A stretch of DNA of 64,000 nt from Chryseobacterium sp. c4a (GCF_009900745.1 NZ_WXVU01000020.1:1-64000), one strand, 5' to 3'; positions 9,063 through 17,896 are shown, numbered from the stretch's first letter. Translations and numbers: made by a program. Notes: a model not told the origin generated them from the letters alone.

Positions 9063-9584
9063 TTATTGTTTTTCTGAAATCATTAGCTCCATGTGGAGGG
9101 TGGGATAAGTACCTTCATAGCAGGATTTCAGAAGTGTAAAATCCTGTTTGAGCCAATAATCATAGGCTCCCTGCAGAAAAGGATGGGTATGCAGGTATAA
9201 TCTTTTTATATTTTTCTGTTGGGCTGTTTTTAGTAATTCCTGAAACAGACGGGTAGCAATTCCTGCTCTCCGGTATTCCGGATTGACGAATAATCTTGCG
9301 ACTTCTACAGTCGTTTTTTCATCAATATCCAGATGAGGAAAACGATAGTCAAAAGGCATCATTCCGATAACACCAATGAGTTTTCCGGCTGTGGTTCGAG
9401 CCTGTAAAAAAGCTCCGGTAGGTGACTGTAGATAATTTTGCTCAAAATTGACGAGGTCTTTAGGGACGATCAAGGGATCTAATAAAGGATACAATTGTCG
9501 TCTGAATTCCATGACATAAGGAAGGACTTCAAACACCTGGTAATCCTGTACCAATGAGATCGTTATTTCTTCATGATTTTTCAT
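9063..9584 (-). CDS. GNAT-family N-acetyltransferase
   Basis: 173 residues. The acetyl-CoA-binding motif VEVARLFVNPEYRRAGIATRLFQELL (described in two parts: VEVARLFVNPEYRRAGI, ATRLFQELL) lies near residues 93-118, followed by the beta-strand LYLHTHPFLQGAYDYW of the GNAT fold. It lies between the ABC ATPase (5-base gap) and the TonB receptor (26-base gap). It could modify a metallophore or amino-acid ligand handled by the transporter, or be a passenger. Substrate unknown. Confidence 0.85.
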   Translation of the reverse strand: MKNHEEITISLVQDYQVFEVLPYVMEFRRQLYPLLDPLIVPKDLVNFEQNYLQSPTGAFLQARTTAGKLIGVIGMMPFDYRFPHLDIDEKTTVEVARLFVNPEYRRAGIATRLFQELLKTAQQKNIKRLYLHTHPFLQGAYDYWLKQDFTLLKSCYEGTYPTLHMELMISEKQ

Positions 9585-9589
9585 ATATT

Positions 9590-10360
9590 TTATTTTAATT
9601 GAGGTGCAAACATGGGAGTGCCCTGATTATCCAATGCGAGTAAAGGAACCTGATACGTTTCTTCAAGAAGCTGCTTCAATTCATTTTTTTCCAAGGACTG
9701 AACAGCCACTAGTTCATGATGACGCATGACAAAAAAGTTATCTCCGAAGAGAAAAGCAAGATTGGGATCATGCATGACGCATAAAACCGTAGTTCCTTCA
9801 TTCACCAACTGACGGATGACTTCCAGTACAGCCACCTGATAATGCAGATCCAGATGATTGGTAGGTTCATCCAGCATCAGAATGTCCGGCTTCTGAACCA
9901 ATACCCGGCACAAGAGAACCAATTGACGCTCACCGCCGGAAAGAGAAGTATAAGGTTTGTCTTTTAAGTGGGTTAAATTAAATTTCTTCAGAATGGCTTC
10001 TACTTCCTGATAATCCAATTGTTTAGGGGAGAATCTGGAAAAAGAAGCACGGCCTGTTAAGACCACATCAAAGACTTTAAATGGAAAAGTAGTTTGGTGA
10101 AACTGGGTTAAAAATCCAAGGCGAACAGGAGAGGACGTTCCTATTTTTATTTTTCGACGCTCTTTATCGGCAATCCATACTTTTCCTTTATAATTCTTTT
10201 CAAGCCCGGCAATGATTTTAAATAACGTTGATTTACCGCTTCCGTTTCTTCCTAAAATGACCGAAAGTTTTCCTTTTGCAAATTTTGCATTGACATTATT
10301 CAGCACCCGATCTTTTCCATAATCAAAAGAAAGCTGTTCTATACTAATCACACTATTCAT
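9590..10360 (-). CDS. ABC transporter ATP-binding protein, FecE/BtuD type
   Basis: 256 residues. Walker A GRNGSGKSTLF lies near residue 37, signature LSGGERQL near 140, Walker B DILMLDEPTNHLD near 158, and the switch His in VMHDPN. It belongs to the iron-chelate/B12 importer subfamily. Its start overlaps the permease gene by 4 bases, so the two are translationally coupled. It energises import by the neighbouring permease and binding protein. Confidence 0.93.
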   Translation of the reverse strand: MNSVISIEQLSFDYGKDRVLNNVNAKFAKGKLSVILGRNGSGKSTLFKIIAGLEKNYKGKVWIADKERRKIKIGTSSPVRLGFLTQFHQTTFPFKVFDVVLTGRASFSRFSPKQLDYQEVEAILKKFNLTHLKDKPYTSLSGGERQLVLLCRVLVQKPDILMLDEPTNHLDLHYQVAVLEVIRQLVNEGTTVLCVMHDPNLAFLFGDNFFVMRHHELVAVQSLEKNELKQLLEETYQVPLLALDNQGTPMFAPQLK

Positions 10361-11367
10361 GAGTTCCAGTTTATAGCGTTTCTACGCATGAGATAAATAA
10401 AAATCGGGGCTCCAATAATCATGGTAAATACTCCGATCGGAATTTCAAAGGGCATTACCGTACGAGAAAAATCATCAATTAATAATAAAAATGTTCCTCC
10501 GATACTGATATTTGCCCAAACGGTGATGTTGTTGTTCGGCCCAAAAATCATTCTGCTGATGTGTGGAACAATCAATCCAAATAGGCTGATAACTCCAACA
10601 GCAGCTACAGATGAAGCTGTAATCATTGTAGCTACTGCCATCAGGATCAGTTTCAATACCGTTGGGTTTACTCCAACAGCCATGGCTTCATGATCTCCCA
10701 AAGCTAGAAGATTGAGCTTCCATCGAAGTACAACAATAACTGTTAAGCCAATAAGAATTGGAAATACAGCTGTATGCACTTTCTGCCATGAAGCCGTATG
10801 CAGGTTTCCCATTGTCCATTGTACAATAGCTTGCAATTTATAAGGATCACTCAGATATTGTAAAACGGTAAGGAAGGCTGTAAATACTCCTGATACAATC
10901 ATTCCGGCAAGTACCATACTGACAATGGATGTTTTCGCTCCCGCATAGGATACCAGATAAGTAATAATTACTGCCACGACTCCAAAAATAAAGGCTGAAA
11001 CATTGACTGCCATTATGGGGAACAACATAGCTAATGCTGCTCCAAATGCAGAGCCTGAGGAAATTCCCAATGTAAACGGATCAACGATCGGATTCCTGAA
11101 AACAGACTGTAAAACTCCTCCCGCAGAGGCCAGAGAAGCACCTACCAGAAATGTAAGGACAATTCTTGGTAAACGAACCTGCCATAAAATTGTATGCAGA
11201 CTTCCCTGAAGAACTGATTCATCTTTAGAAATTCCCAACTCCAGAGCGATATGATGAAACAATTCTCCCATACCAATATTCTGACTGGAACCTATAATCA
11301 GTGAAACAAACACCAAAAGTATAGGAAGCAGGATAAGTAGAGAAACTGTTTGAATGCTCTTTATCAT
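10357..11367 (-). CDS. ABC transporter permease, FecCD family
   Basis: 336 residues, almost entirely hydrophobic, with about nine to ten membrane helices. FecCD-family features include RLPRIVLTFLVGASLASAGGVLQ, NPIVDPFTLGISSGSAFGA and the C-terminal GLIVPHISRMIFG (coupling region contacting the ATPase). FecCD permeases move siderophores, haem, B12 and, in Helicobacter species, nickel chelates. It overlaps both neighbours by 1 and 4 bases. Operon context with HypAB points to nickel. Confidence 0.93.
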   Translation of the reverse strand: MIKSIQTVSLLILLPILLVFVSLIIGSSQNIGMGELFHHIALELGISKDESVLQGSLHTILWQVRLPRIVLTFLVGASLASAGGVLQSVFRNPIVDPFTLGISSGSAFGAALAMLFPIMAVNVSAFIFGVVAVIITYLVSYAGAKTSIVSMVLAGMIVSGVFTAFLTVLQYLSDPYKLQAIVQWTMGNLHTASWQKVHTAVFPILIGLTVIVVLRWKLNLLALGDHEAMAVGVNPTVLKLILMAVATMITASSVAAVGVISLFGLIVPHISRMIFGPNNNITVWANISIGGTFLLLIDDFSRTVMPFEIPIGVFTMIIGAPIFIYLMRRNAINWNS

Positions 11368-12380
11368 CAGATTAATCCTTTTTTACCATAGATTACTTCA
11401 AATGCATTTTTTACATCCTGATCGAGTTGTTCCTGTGTGTATTCGGGCATACACCAGTGACGGAGCTGTTTAGCAAATAACATGAACTTCACGGTATGCG
11501 GATCATAAGGAAATGAAGGTGACATCACGAATACTTGCTTATTTTTTACAGCAGGAAGCGCTTCTAACTCTTTAAGACTATATACATCCGATAATTTTGA
11601 ATTCCACAGAATAATAAGATCAGGGTTCCATTTGTACATCGTTTCGGCACTGATATTCGGCGCTTCTACCGGAACCGGGCAGGCATTCTGAGCTCCTGAC
11701 AGGGTGATCGCCATATCAATAAGGCTTCCTTTTCCTGATGTTGACATAATACGTCCTTTTGACCAGGCATAGTAGATCTTTTTAGGAGAAGTAGCCTGAG
11801 ATGCTCTCATCTTTTTTACTTCTTCAGCAACATATCCTGTAACTTCCTCAGCTCGTTTCTGTTTTCCAAGCAGTTTTCCGACATTTTTTAATTCTTCAAG
11901 AATCTTTTCATCATTTAAAGAAGAAAAAGTAAATACCGGGATTCCAAGGTTTTCAATTTGATTGATATTATCCTCATCTGTATTAAAGGTCAGTACCAAG
12001 TCAGGCTTTAATCCTACAATACTTTCTGCATTACTGGACTGTCCCCCAAAAGTAGGTGTGGCAATGCTTTTGTTTTTAATACGGTCATCAAGTTTGGAAA
12101 GAAAGCTGTAAGTATCTTCCATTTCGTAAATCTGTTGTGGAATTCCTACAATCTTTTCACCCGCCTGAAGCATATAAACATCATCCACCAGTGCATTGTA
12201 CAGCACAACCACCCGCATGGCTTCATGAGGAAGAATAATTTTTTTACCTCTGCTGTCTGTTGCGGATACTTCTGCATTCGCAGCGTTTTCTTTAGTACTG
12301 GAATTGTTCGGGTTATTGCAGCTTTGCAATGCCAGGAACAGAGCAGAACAACTTATAATAAACAGATTTTTAATTTTCAT
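11367..12380 (-). CDS. ABC transporter substrate-binding lipoprotein, metal-chelate type
   Basis: 337 residues. The signal peptide ends in LQSC with lipidated Cys21, followed by NNPNN rather than an acidic surface-export motif, so it should stay on the periplasmic side. The periplasmic-binding-protein-2 fold of the FecB/BtuF/TroA group is visible (ATDSRGKKIILPHEAMRVV, GLKPDLVLTF, SGKGSLIDMAITLSGAQN, WNPDLIILWNS). It would receive the metal chelate after outer-membrane import and hand it to the permease. It starts 5 bases after the UreE-like gene. Confidence 0.9.
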   Translation of the reverse strand: MKIKNLFIISCSALFLALQSCNNPNNSSTKENAANAEVSATDSRGKKIILPHEAMRVVVLYNALVDDVYMLQAGEKIVGIPQQIYEMEDTYSFLSKLDDRIKNKSIATPTFGGQSSNAESIVGLKPDLVLTFNTDEDNINQIENLGIPVFTFSSLNDEKILEELKNVGKLLGKQKRAEEVTGYVAEEVKKMRASQATSPKKIYYAWSKGRIMSTSGKGSLIDMAITLSGAQNACPVPVEAPNISAETMYKWNPDLIILWNSKLSDVYSLKELEALPAVKNKQVFVMSPSFPYDPHTVKFMLFAKQLRHWCMPEYTQEQLDQDVKNAFEVIYGKKGLI

Positions 12381-12385
12381 AGGTT

Positions 12386-12847
12386 CTATTTTTTTGCCAG
12401 ATAACGTAAGGATTGATGAGATAAAAGCTGAGCGTCCATCAGCTCAATACGATGACCATATCTTAAAGAAAGCTGCTCATACAGACGGCCGTCATAAGGA
12501 ACAGAAAACTGTTGATTAGAGGTCATAAATACCGGAAGGTGCTGATTGCCGATAAAGTAACAGAAGTCTGCAGCTTCGGAGTCGTTTTCTGCAGGAAAGC
12601 TTATGGTAAGGCAGGTTTTAAAATTAATCGTTGCAATCAGTTGCCCATTGTTGTATAAACGATCTCCCTGTTGCCATTCTTTGATATTTCCTAGCCTCAG
12701 TTCCAAAACAAGCCCGGATCTGGTAGTCCGGGTTAGTTTTTGTTTTTTGTTTTCAAACCATTCGAGTTCCAGAACGTCAGAGCTTTGACCGTTCAGATCA
12801 ATGCCTGTTTTTACTTCATCAATTACGACTGGTTGTACTGTATTCAT
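12386..12847 (-). CDS. UreE-like metallochaperone
   Basis: 153 residues. The C-terminal half aligns by eye with urease accessory protein UreE: GDRLYNNGQLIATI, then ADFCYFIGNQHLPV (UreE has YHLGNRHVPL) at residues 94-106, then a short linker and helix. UreE delivers Ni(II) to urease as a dimer. Where K. aerogenes UreE has HDHVLDDML with the interfacial nickel His, this protein has YDGRLYEQL (118-126), and it lacks a His-rich tail, so metal binding may differ. It sits 1 base after hypB and 5 bases before the binding-protein gene. No urease structural gene is in the window. Confidence 0.6.
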   Translation of the reverse strand: MNTVQPVVIDEVKTGIDLNGQSSDVLELEWFENKKQKLTRTTRSGLVLELRLGNIKEWQQGDRLYNNGQLIATINFKTCLTISFPAENDSEAADFCYFIGNQHLPVFMTSNQQFSVPYDGRLYEQLSLRYGHRIELMDAQLLSHQSLRYLAKK

Positions 12848-12848
12848 A

Positions 12849-13562
12849 TTAAGCTTCTTTAGCGCTTTCTTTTTTCAGTTTTACTTTTTCTTTCAGCCAG
12901 TTGCACCATTCTTCAATTCCGTCACCGTTGAGTGTGCTGATGGTCATTACTTCAAGATTAGGATTTACTTCATGGGCATCTTTTGTTACCGCTTCTACAG
13001 AAAATGGAACATAGGGAAGCAAGTCTGCTTTAGAAACAAGCATCAGTTCACTGGTTAAGAACATACGGGGATACTTTTTAGGTTTATCATCACCTTCAGT
13101 AGAAGCCAGAAGAGTAACACGATAATCTTCCCCAAGGTCAAATGCCGATGGGCAAAGAAGATTTCCTACATTTTCGATGAATAATAAATCAATACCTTCT
13201 AAATTGATGTGATCTAAAGCCTGTAAAATCATCTGAGCCTCAATGTGGCACATTCCACCTGTTACAATTTGTAAGGCATTGATTCCCACTTCACGCATTC
13301 TGATCGCATCACGCTCTGTTTCAGGATCACCCACAAGGATTGAAATATTAAGATCCTGAGCCAGTCTTTTACCCGTTTCCTGCATTAAAGTCGTTTTCCC
13401 GGATCCCGGAGATGAACATACATTGATAACGCAAATACCTTTTAAGCGGTCTCTGATGGCTTTGGCTACAAAATCATTAGCCTTTAATAAATGAAGAGTG
13501 GTATTATCACATTGAACCGATCCTACGCGGTTTCCTAAACTTTTTGGATTAGCTGTTGACAT
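12849..13562 (-). CDS. hypB: Nickel-delivery GTPase HypB
   Basis: 237 residues. The P-loop SSPGSGKTTLMQETG covers about 50-64; the metal/switch region is GGMCHIEA (Cys105, His106) and ENVGNLLCPS (Cys137), the G-domain metal-binding residues of HypB; the guanine-specificity motif is SKADLLP (177-183). HypB hydrolyses GTP to drive nickel insertion into NiFe hydrogenase, and in Helicobacter also supports urease. The high-affinity N-terminal CxxCGC motif and His-rich stretches are absent. It is 1 base after hypA and 1 base before the UreE-like gene. Confidence 0.92.
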   Translation of the reverse strand: MSTANPKSLGNRVGSVQCDNTTLHLLKANDFVAKAIRDRLKGICVINVCSSPGSGKTTLMQETGKRLAQDLNISILVGDPETERDAIRMREVGINALQIVTGGMCHIEAQMILQALDHINLEGIDLLFIENVGNLLCPSAFDLGEDYRVTLLASTEGDDKPKKYPRMFLTSELMLVSKADLLPYVPFSVEAVTKDAHEVNPNLEVMTISTLNGDGIEEWCNWLKEKVKLKKESAKEA

Positions 13563-13563
13563 A

Positions 13564-13917
13564 TTAATGGTTTTTTTGTTTAAAAATTACTTTTGAAATA
13601 AAGAGTTCGTTTCCCTGAACGATATTGGATGAGGGAGTTCCGCAGTCTTCGCATACAAATTTGTGGTACCTGACCTTGAAATCTTTATTGCACCGGTCAC
13701 AGTGAGCAACAATATCGTTAACGAGTACTTCAAGTTCCATTTCCTGATAGTATGGATGGTCGGTAATGAAGGCATCAAACGCATTCTGAATAAGGACAGG
13801 CTGAACATTGGAAAGAAGTCCTGCAGTTACCTGAACCTGCTGAATATCTTCAACTTTAGCATCATAATGCTCTTCCAAAGTATCAAAGATATCCTTCACT
13901 ATACTCAATTCATGCAT
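13564..13917 (-). CDS. hypA: Nickel metallochaperone HypA
   Basis: 117 residues, the typical HypA length. It begins MHELSIVKDI, whose MHE provides the N-terminal nickel site (His2). The zinc site is two CxxC pairs: Cys73/Cys76 and Cys89/Cys92. HypA passes nickel to apo-enzymes with HypB. It is the first gene of the eight-gene minus-strand operon (hypA-hypB-ureE-like-SBP-permease-ATPase-GNAT-TonB receptor). A -7 box lies about 95 bases upstream. Confidence 0.93.
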   Translation of the reverse strand: MHELSIVKDIFDTLEEHYDAKVEDIQQVQVTAGLLSNVQPVLIQNAFDAFITDHPYYQEMELEVLVNDIVAHCDRCNKDFKVRYHKFVCEDCGTPSSNIVQGNELFISKVIFKQKNH

Positions 13918-14011
13918 AGCTTATATTTTTATAGGTGAAACTGATTACCTGAATTTTTCGGATAATCTTACTGAGAAAATAGGTGTAAAACCCAATATGG
14001 ATGGGCGTTTA

Positions 14012-14019
14012 CAAAAGTA
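14012..14019 (-). promoter_or_regulatory. Candidate -7 promoter box of the hypA operon
   Basis: The minus strand reads TACTTTTG, an exact TAnnTTTG match, in the gap between the upstream small gene (stop at 14036) and hypA. No TTG -33 element is seen at the expected spacing, so the promoter may need an activator or be a chance match. Confidence 0.35.
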
Positions 14020-14035
14020 GATTGCAGCGTGAAGC

Positions 14036-14398
14036 TTATATTCTGATCTTTAAATTATGGAATAAAAGATATTTGGGAAGGTGATAATGATGTATCCATT
14101 CTGCTTTGGAATTGATCATCACATCAGCGTTTAATGTAGATCCCCATGAAAACATTTCTTTTTCAAAAAGGACAAAAGGGAGATCAAAGAAAGTTTTATC
14201 AACATCAAAATCGTTTTCAGCAATGGAGGCAATGAATAAAAGATCGTGCTGCTGAACAGAATTGGAGACTTTGAAACTTATTTGATCTTGTGAAGAATGA
14301 ATCGTAATATTACTTTTTTTGAGGTGAGCAAATCCCTGTAGTAATGTAAAAAACAGGACAAGCATAAAAGTAATTGATATGTAAAGAGACTTCTTCAT
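14036..14398 (-). CDS. Small exported protein, function unknown
   Basis: 120 residues from the ATG at 14398; a TTG four codons upstream is a weaker start. The first 25 or so residues are a signal peptide or N-terminal anchor (SLYISITFMLVLFFTLLQGFA). The rest is a small beta-rich domain that I do not recognise. The C-terminus has clustered histidines (EWIHHYHLPKYLLFHNL), which could bind metal. It lies 118 bases upstream of hypA on the same strand, separated by a possible promoter, so a link to nickel handling is only a guess. Confidence 0.55.
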   Translation of the reverse strand: MKKSLYISITFMLVLFFTLLQGFAHLKKSNITIHSSQDQISFKVSNSVQQHDLLFIASIAENDFDVDKTFFDLPFVLFEKEMFSWGSTLNADVMINSKAEWIHHYHLPKYLLFHNLKIRI

Positions 14399-14954
14399 TG
14401 AGTATAGCAAATTTACATCATTTCAGAGTCTGCATTCTTACCAAAAACCTTTTAAAAATGTTCAAAATCCGGACTGAATGAACCTGTTGAAATTGTTCTC
14501 TTTCTATATTTTACAAGTATGGTTTTTGTTTTATGTATCTTTAAATCAGTGTTTTGTGATTGTGTTTATAATGTTTGTTAAATTTTATGTTTTTGTCATA
14601 ATGTTAAAAAAATGGCCTGATATGATAAAAAAATAATATATTTTTATTATCTTCAATAAGCCTTTAGGCTATAGAATCTATATTTGAATGTAATTGATAA
14701 AAAATGCCACGAATACGCGAATAGAAAAGAAATTGGTGCATTCGTGGCTTAAGAATGTTTTCAATATTTTTAGATATGAATTCTTTCTTTGCTTCCAAAA
14801 GTATATTGTCAGGAAAGAAACCTTTGTGTGGTGTAAAAATTACAGTTCTAAGAATTTATAAAACAATCATTTTTTTCTGAGGAATCTCTTCCTTCCCATA
14901 TTTTGAAACTTATCCCTCGAAATTTGAGGGTTGCACAAAAAACGATTGATGGGT
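14399..14954. other. Intergenic AT-rich spacer with a cacgaat inverted repeat
   Basis: No gene seen. GCCACGAAT (14706-14714) and ATTCGTGGC (14740-14748) form a perfect 9-bp inverted repeat with an inner GCGAAT; it resembles dispersed cacgaat-type hairpins common in flavobacterial spacers. It may act as a weak terminator. The remainder is featureless AT-rich sequence. Confidence 0.45.
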
Positions 14955-15512
14955 TTATAGTTTCGCAAAATAGTCTTCTTCAAGAATAGCATATTCATAA
15001 TTATCACTCCATCCGGTTTTTAAAGGAAGTAGCTTCCTGCGATGGGCTTCCCTTATCATTCCACATTTTTCCATGACTTTATAAGACGGAATATTGTCAA
15101 TAGCGCAACCTGCTTGAATTCTATGGAGTTTCAAATTCTCAAAACCAAACCGGATTATTTTTTCAAGCGCTTCTGTTGCATAACCTTTTCCCCAGATTTC
15201 AGGACTAAGTTTATACCAGACTTCAGCATTTTTGTAATGAAGTTTAATAAGATCAAGGCCAATAATGCCTACAAAGATTGAGTCAATAGTTGTTTCTATT
15301 AAAAAAGTAAATTTTTTGCGACTCTGTTTATCTTCTGTTTCTGATCTCCAGGTGTCTATTATTTTTCTTGTTTCATTTTCATCATCAACATAAGACGTTG
15401 GATTAAATGCTGTACTTTCTGGTTTTAGAAGCATTTCATGTACATTTAAAACATCACTTTCTTTGAATGGCCGTAAGGTGAGCCGTTTTGATTCTAATAT
15501 AATATCGTTCAT
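14955..15512 (-). CDS. GNAT acetyltransferase, RimJ/RimL type
   Basis: 185 residues. Starts ILESKRLTLRPFKESD, a standard opening of the RimJ/RimL group. The acetyl-CoA motif is EVWYKLSPEIWGKGYATEAL near residues 108-127, followed by LHRIQAGCAIDNIPSYKVMEKCGM. These enzymes acetylate protein N-termini or small-molecule amines; the substrate cannot be read from sequence. It stands alone on the minus strand with spacers of more than 350 bases on both sides. Confidence 0.88.
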   Translation of the reverse strand: MNDIILESKRLTLRPFKESDVLNVHEMLLKPESTAFNPTSYVDDENETRKIIDTWRSETEDKQSRKKFTFLIETTIDSIFVGIIGLDLIKLHYKNAEVWYKLSPEIWGKGYATEALEKIIRFGFENLKLHRIQAGCAIDNIPSYKVMEKCGMIREAHRRKLLPLKTGWSDNYEYAILEEDYFAKL

Positions 15513-15875
15513 TTAATAATCAGTTTTTTTAGATAGAGTAGAATAGGCAATATATTGATAATAAAAATAAGATCCTGTATATACCAATGAATATAAGATA
15601 AATATTATTCTCTAAAATCACTTGCTTTTTATGGGATGCATATTTTTATTGAAAAAGTCTCAGCTTGGGATAATTATTAAGATGATGGAGGGGGGTATTT
15701 TGCAAGGTGTTGATATTTAAAGATTTAAATTTTATTTTAATGTTATTAAATTCCCAATAATATTTGTTTTTATTATTTAATTTATGCTTATTTGCTATTT
15801 ATTGTACTGAATATGTTAATTGTATTCTTATTATGTTTAAATTTGAATAATTTTAAAGCTTAAAACACCACGCCC
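15513..15875. other. AT-rich intergenic region, nothing recognised
   Basis: No frame, hairpin with T tract, or repeat I can support. Very A/T-rich before the small T9SS-related gene at 15876, and it presumably contains that gene's promoter. Confidence 0.4.
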
Positions 15876-16160
15876 ATGAAAATTAGTTTATTACCTGAGA
15901 TGTGTCTTTTCCCTAAGGCCGTTTCATCAAAGGCATTTGTGCCTGTTTGTCAAAGTTCTGTTTACAGGAAGGGAAAGGTTGATAAAAATATCCCCTTACT
16001 AACTCCTGATATTTCGATCTGTAATAGTTCTGGAGAAGAGCTCTACCATGGAAAGCTCAAATCAAAAATATTTGAAATTCTGCCTGATGCTTTGGTGGGC
16101 TATAGTTTTACAGTAAAGATAAAGGATAGAAATATTTGCAGGTATACGGTTATCCGTTAA
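15876..16160 (+). pseudogene. Collapsed relative of the downstream T9SS surface protein
   Basis: 94 residues. The N-terminus MKISLLPEMC resembles MKINLLSRPC of the next gene, and the C-terminal 50 residues (ISICNSSGEELYHGKLKSKI, FEILPDALVGY, RYTVIR) align with that gene's T9SS sorting domain (ISISNISGKEVYRSAFRTKT, FELPDVLPGG, RKIILSR). The hydrophobic signal peptide and the whole middle are absent, so it looks like a paralogue that lost its core by internal deletion. It might still be translated, but export is unlikely. It lies 94 bases upstream of the intact gene. Confidence 0.55.
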
Positions 16161-16254
16161 GCAATACATTTTTAAAATCAGAAGGTGATGCCATTTTTAA
16201 TGGGATCATGCTTGGTGATGCTCAAAATAAAAACCAAACCTAAATTTTAATACT

Positions 16255-17721
16255 ATGAAAATTAATTTGTTATCAAGGCCTTGTCGTTCCAAGAAAGACA
16301 TCATAATGGTCTTGCTTTTATTGTTTGTAAGTAGCGTTTCTTTTGCACAAAACAAGGTCTATGTCAACAGCCAAACTAATGCAGTGAGTGGGCTATGTGT
16401 TAACTGTTCTGTAACGAATCCTCAAAATGCTATAGGAAATAATGAAAATGATTATTCTACAATAAAAGTTCCTTTGTCTTTATTGGGTGCAAATGTTACA
16501 CAGACTTTAATTTTTCCGGAGGCTGTTGCTGGTAATTTTAGAAAAGTCATTATCGGTATTGGCGCTAAAAACTCTGAGATATCTGTTGGACTTTTAAAAA
16601 AAATGGAGATCGAAACTTTTTTAGGAAATGTCTCCAATGGAGATGCTAAAAAGATAGATGATACTATGCTAAATATCGATCCGGGAACTAAAAGAGGAAC
16701 GATAGAGTTCATTCCAAAGAAAAGATTCGACAGGGTAAGAGTAAAACTGGACGGCGGGCTGCTTGATCTGAATGATGAGCTTAGAATATACTATGCTTAT
16801 TATTTTACAAGTTGTGGTCTACCTCCTTTTAATCCTAGTTATTATTATTCTTTTAATGGAAATATTAATGAAAGTATATCCGGATTTAATTTTACATCTT
16901 ATCCAATCTATCCTAATTCACCTGACTATAGTCCTCTATATCAAAATAATTTGATTTGTGAGCAGGGACTTGCTACATCTTCTCCTGATAAAGACATAAA
17001 ATTATATATCGAGCAAATACCTCCTGCTCTTAAAACGGGTGATATTACGGTTTCTTTCTGGGCTCATATGGATGCTGGTATACTCCGTCTTATGGCTTTT
17101 GGAGCAGTATTGGAACTGTTTTCTGGTTATGCAGTATTAAATAACGATCCAAATCCTTTTCGATATCCTATGAATGGAGATAAGCTTCAGCATTTTGTTT
17201 TGGTGTATAGTGGTAATAATATCTGTATGTATCTAGATGGATGGCCAATTATTATTAATTCTAGCCCTGCTAGCTATTGTAGAGAATGGGATCCGGTGAA
17301 AAGAAGTAACATGGATTTTATTAAGCTTTCTCTTACTCAGGGTAAAATGGACGAACTAGTAATTTATAATAGAAAACTTACTGAAGACGAGATACAGGAT
17401 TTGAATTGTTCTTATGGTACTAATATGGTTTTCTGTAATCGACGGGCTAGTAAAACAAGTTCTAATGTAGTTTCTGCAGAAGAGGGTGTTTTTAATGTTT
17501 CTCCTAATCCTACCAGCGGACAAATTACGCTGGATGGAAATATACCGTTAGAAGGTTCTGAAATTTCTATCAGCAATATCAGCGGAAAAGAAGTATATCG
17601 TTCGGCATTCAGAACAAAAACGTTTGAATTACCAGATGTTCTTCCTGGTGGAATCTATATTCTTAATCTTCAGACAAAAGAAGGGAAGATATTTTCCCGT
17701 AAGATTATTCTTTCGAGATAA
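16255..17721 (+). CDS. T9SS-secreted surface protein with LamG-like domain
   Basis: 488 residues. Signal peptide with its core at about 14-30, cleaved near SFAQ. An N-terminal domain (about 33-180) is unrecognised. A concanavalin-A/LamG-like fold spans about 190-390 (YYYSFNGNINES, DITVSFWAHMD, FVLVYSGNNICMYLDG, GKMDELVIYNRKLTEDEI). A type A T9SS sorting domain occupies about 412-488 (FNVSPNPTSGQITLDG ... RKIILSR). It should cross the outer membrane through T9SS and be surface-attached or released; LamG folds commonly bind glycans or proteins. A strong terminator follows. Confidence 0.8.
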   Translation: MKINLLSRPCRSKKDIIMVLLLLFVSSVSFAQNKVYVNSQTNAVSGLCVNCSVTNPQNAIGNNENDYSTIKVPLSLLGANVTQTLIFPEAVAGNFRKVIIGIGAKNSEISVGLLKKMEIETFLGNVSNGDAKKIDDTMLNIDPGTKRGTIEFIPKKRFDRVRVKLDGGLLDLNDELRIYYAYYFTSCGLPPFNPSYYYSFNGNINESISGFNFTSYPIYPNSPDYSPLYQNNLICEQGLATSSPDKDIKLYIEQIPPALKTGDITVSFWAHMDAGILRLMAFGAVLELFSGYAVLNNDPNPFRYPMNGDKLQHFVLVYSGNNICMYLDGWPIIINSSPASYCREWDPVKRSNMDFIKLSLTQGKMDELVIYNRKLTEDEIQDLNCSYGTNMVFCNRRASKTSSNVVSAEEGVFNVSPNPTSGQITLDGNIPLEGSEISISNISGKEVYRSAFRTKTFELPDVLPGGIYILNLQTKEGKIFSRKIILSR

Positions 17722-17740
17722 ACAGATAATATATTCTCGA

Positions 17741-17766
17741 AGCCCGGCATATTGCCGGGCTTTTTT
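17741..17766 (+). terminator. Rho-independent terminator after the T9SS protein gene
   Basis: Nine-bp perfect stem AGCCCGGCA (17741-17749) / TGCCGGGCT (17753-17761) with a 3-base loop, followed by TTTTTT. Confidence 0.9.
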
Positions 17767-17896
17767 ATTGGTTTGTGATTTCTAAATTCTATAAAATGGG
17801 TGGCCGTTTTTTTTATAACCAATCAATAAAGGACAAATTCAGTCTTTTTTCACGAAAATGAATAGCCTTTTCAATATCGATGCCTCTTAAAGTCTC

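Noticed and set aside
14706..14748. cacgaat inverted repeat as a rho-independent terminator
   Set aside because: No T tract follows, and the distance to any gene end is more than 200 bases; kept only as a repeat.
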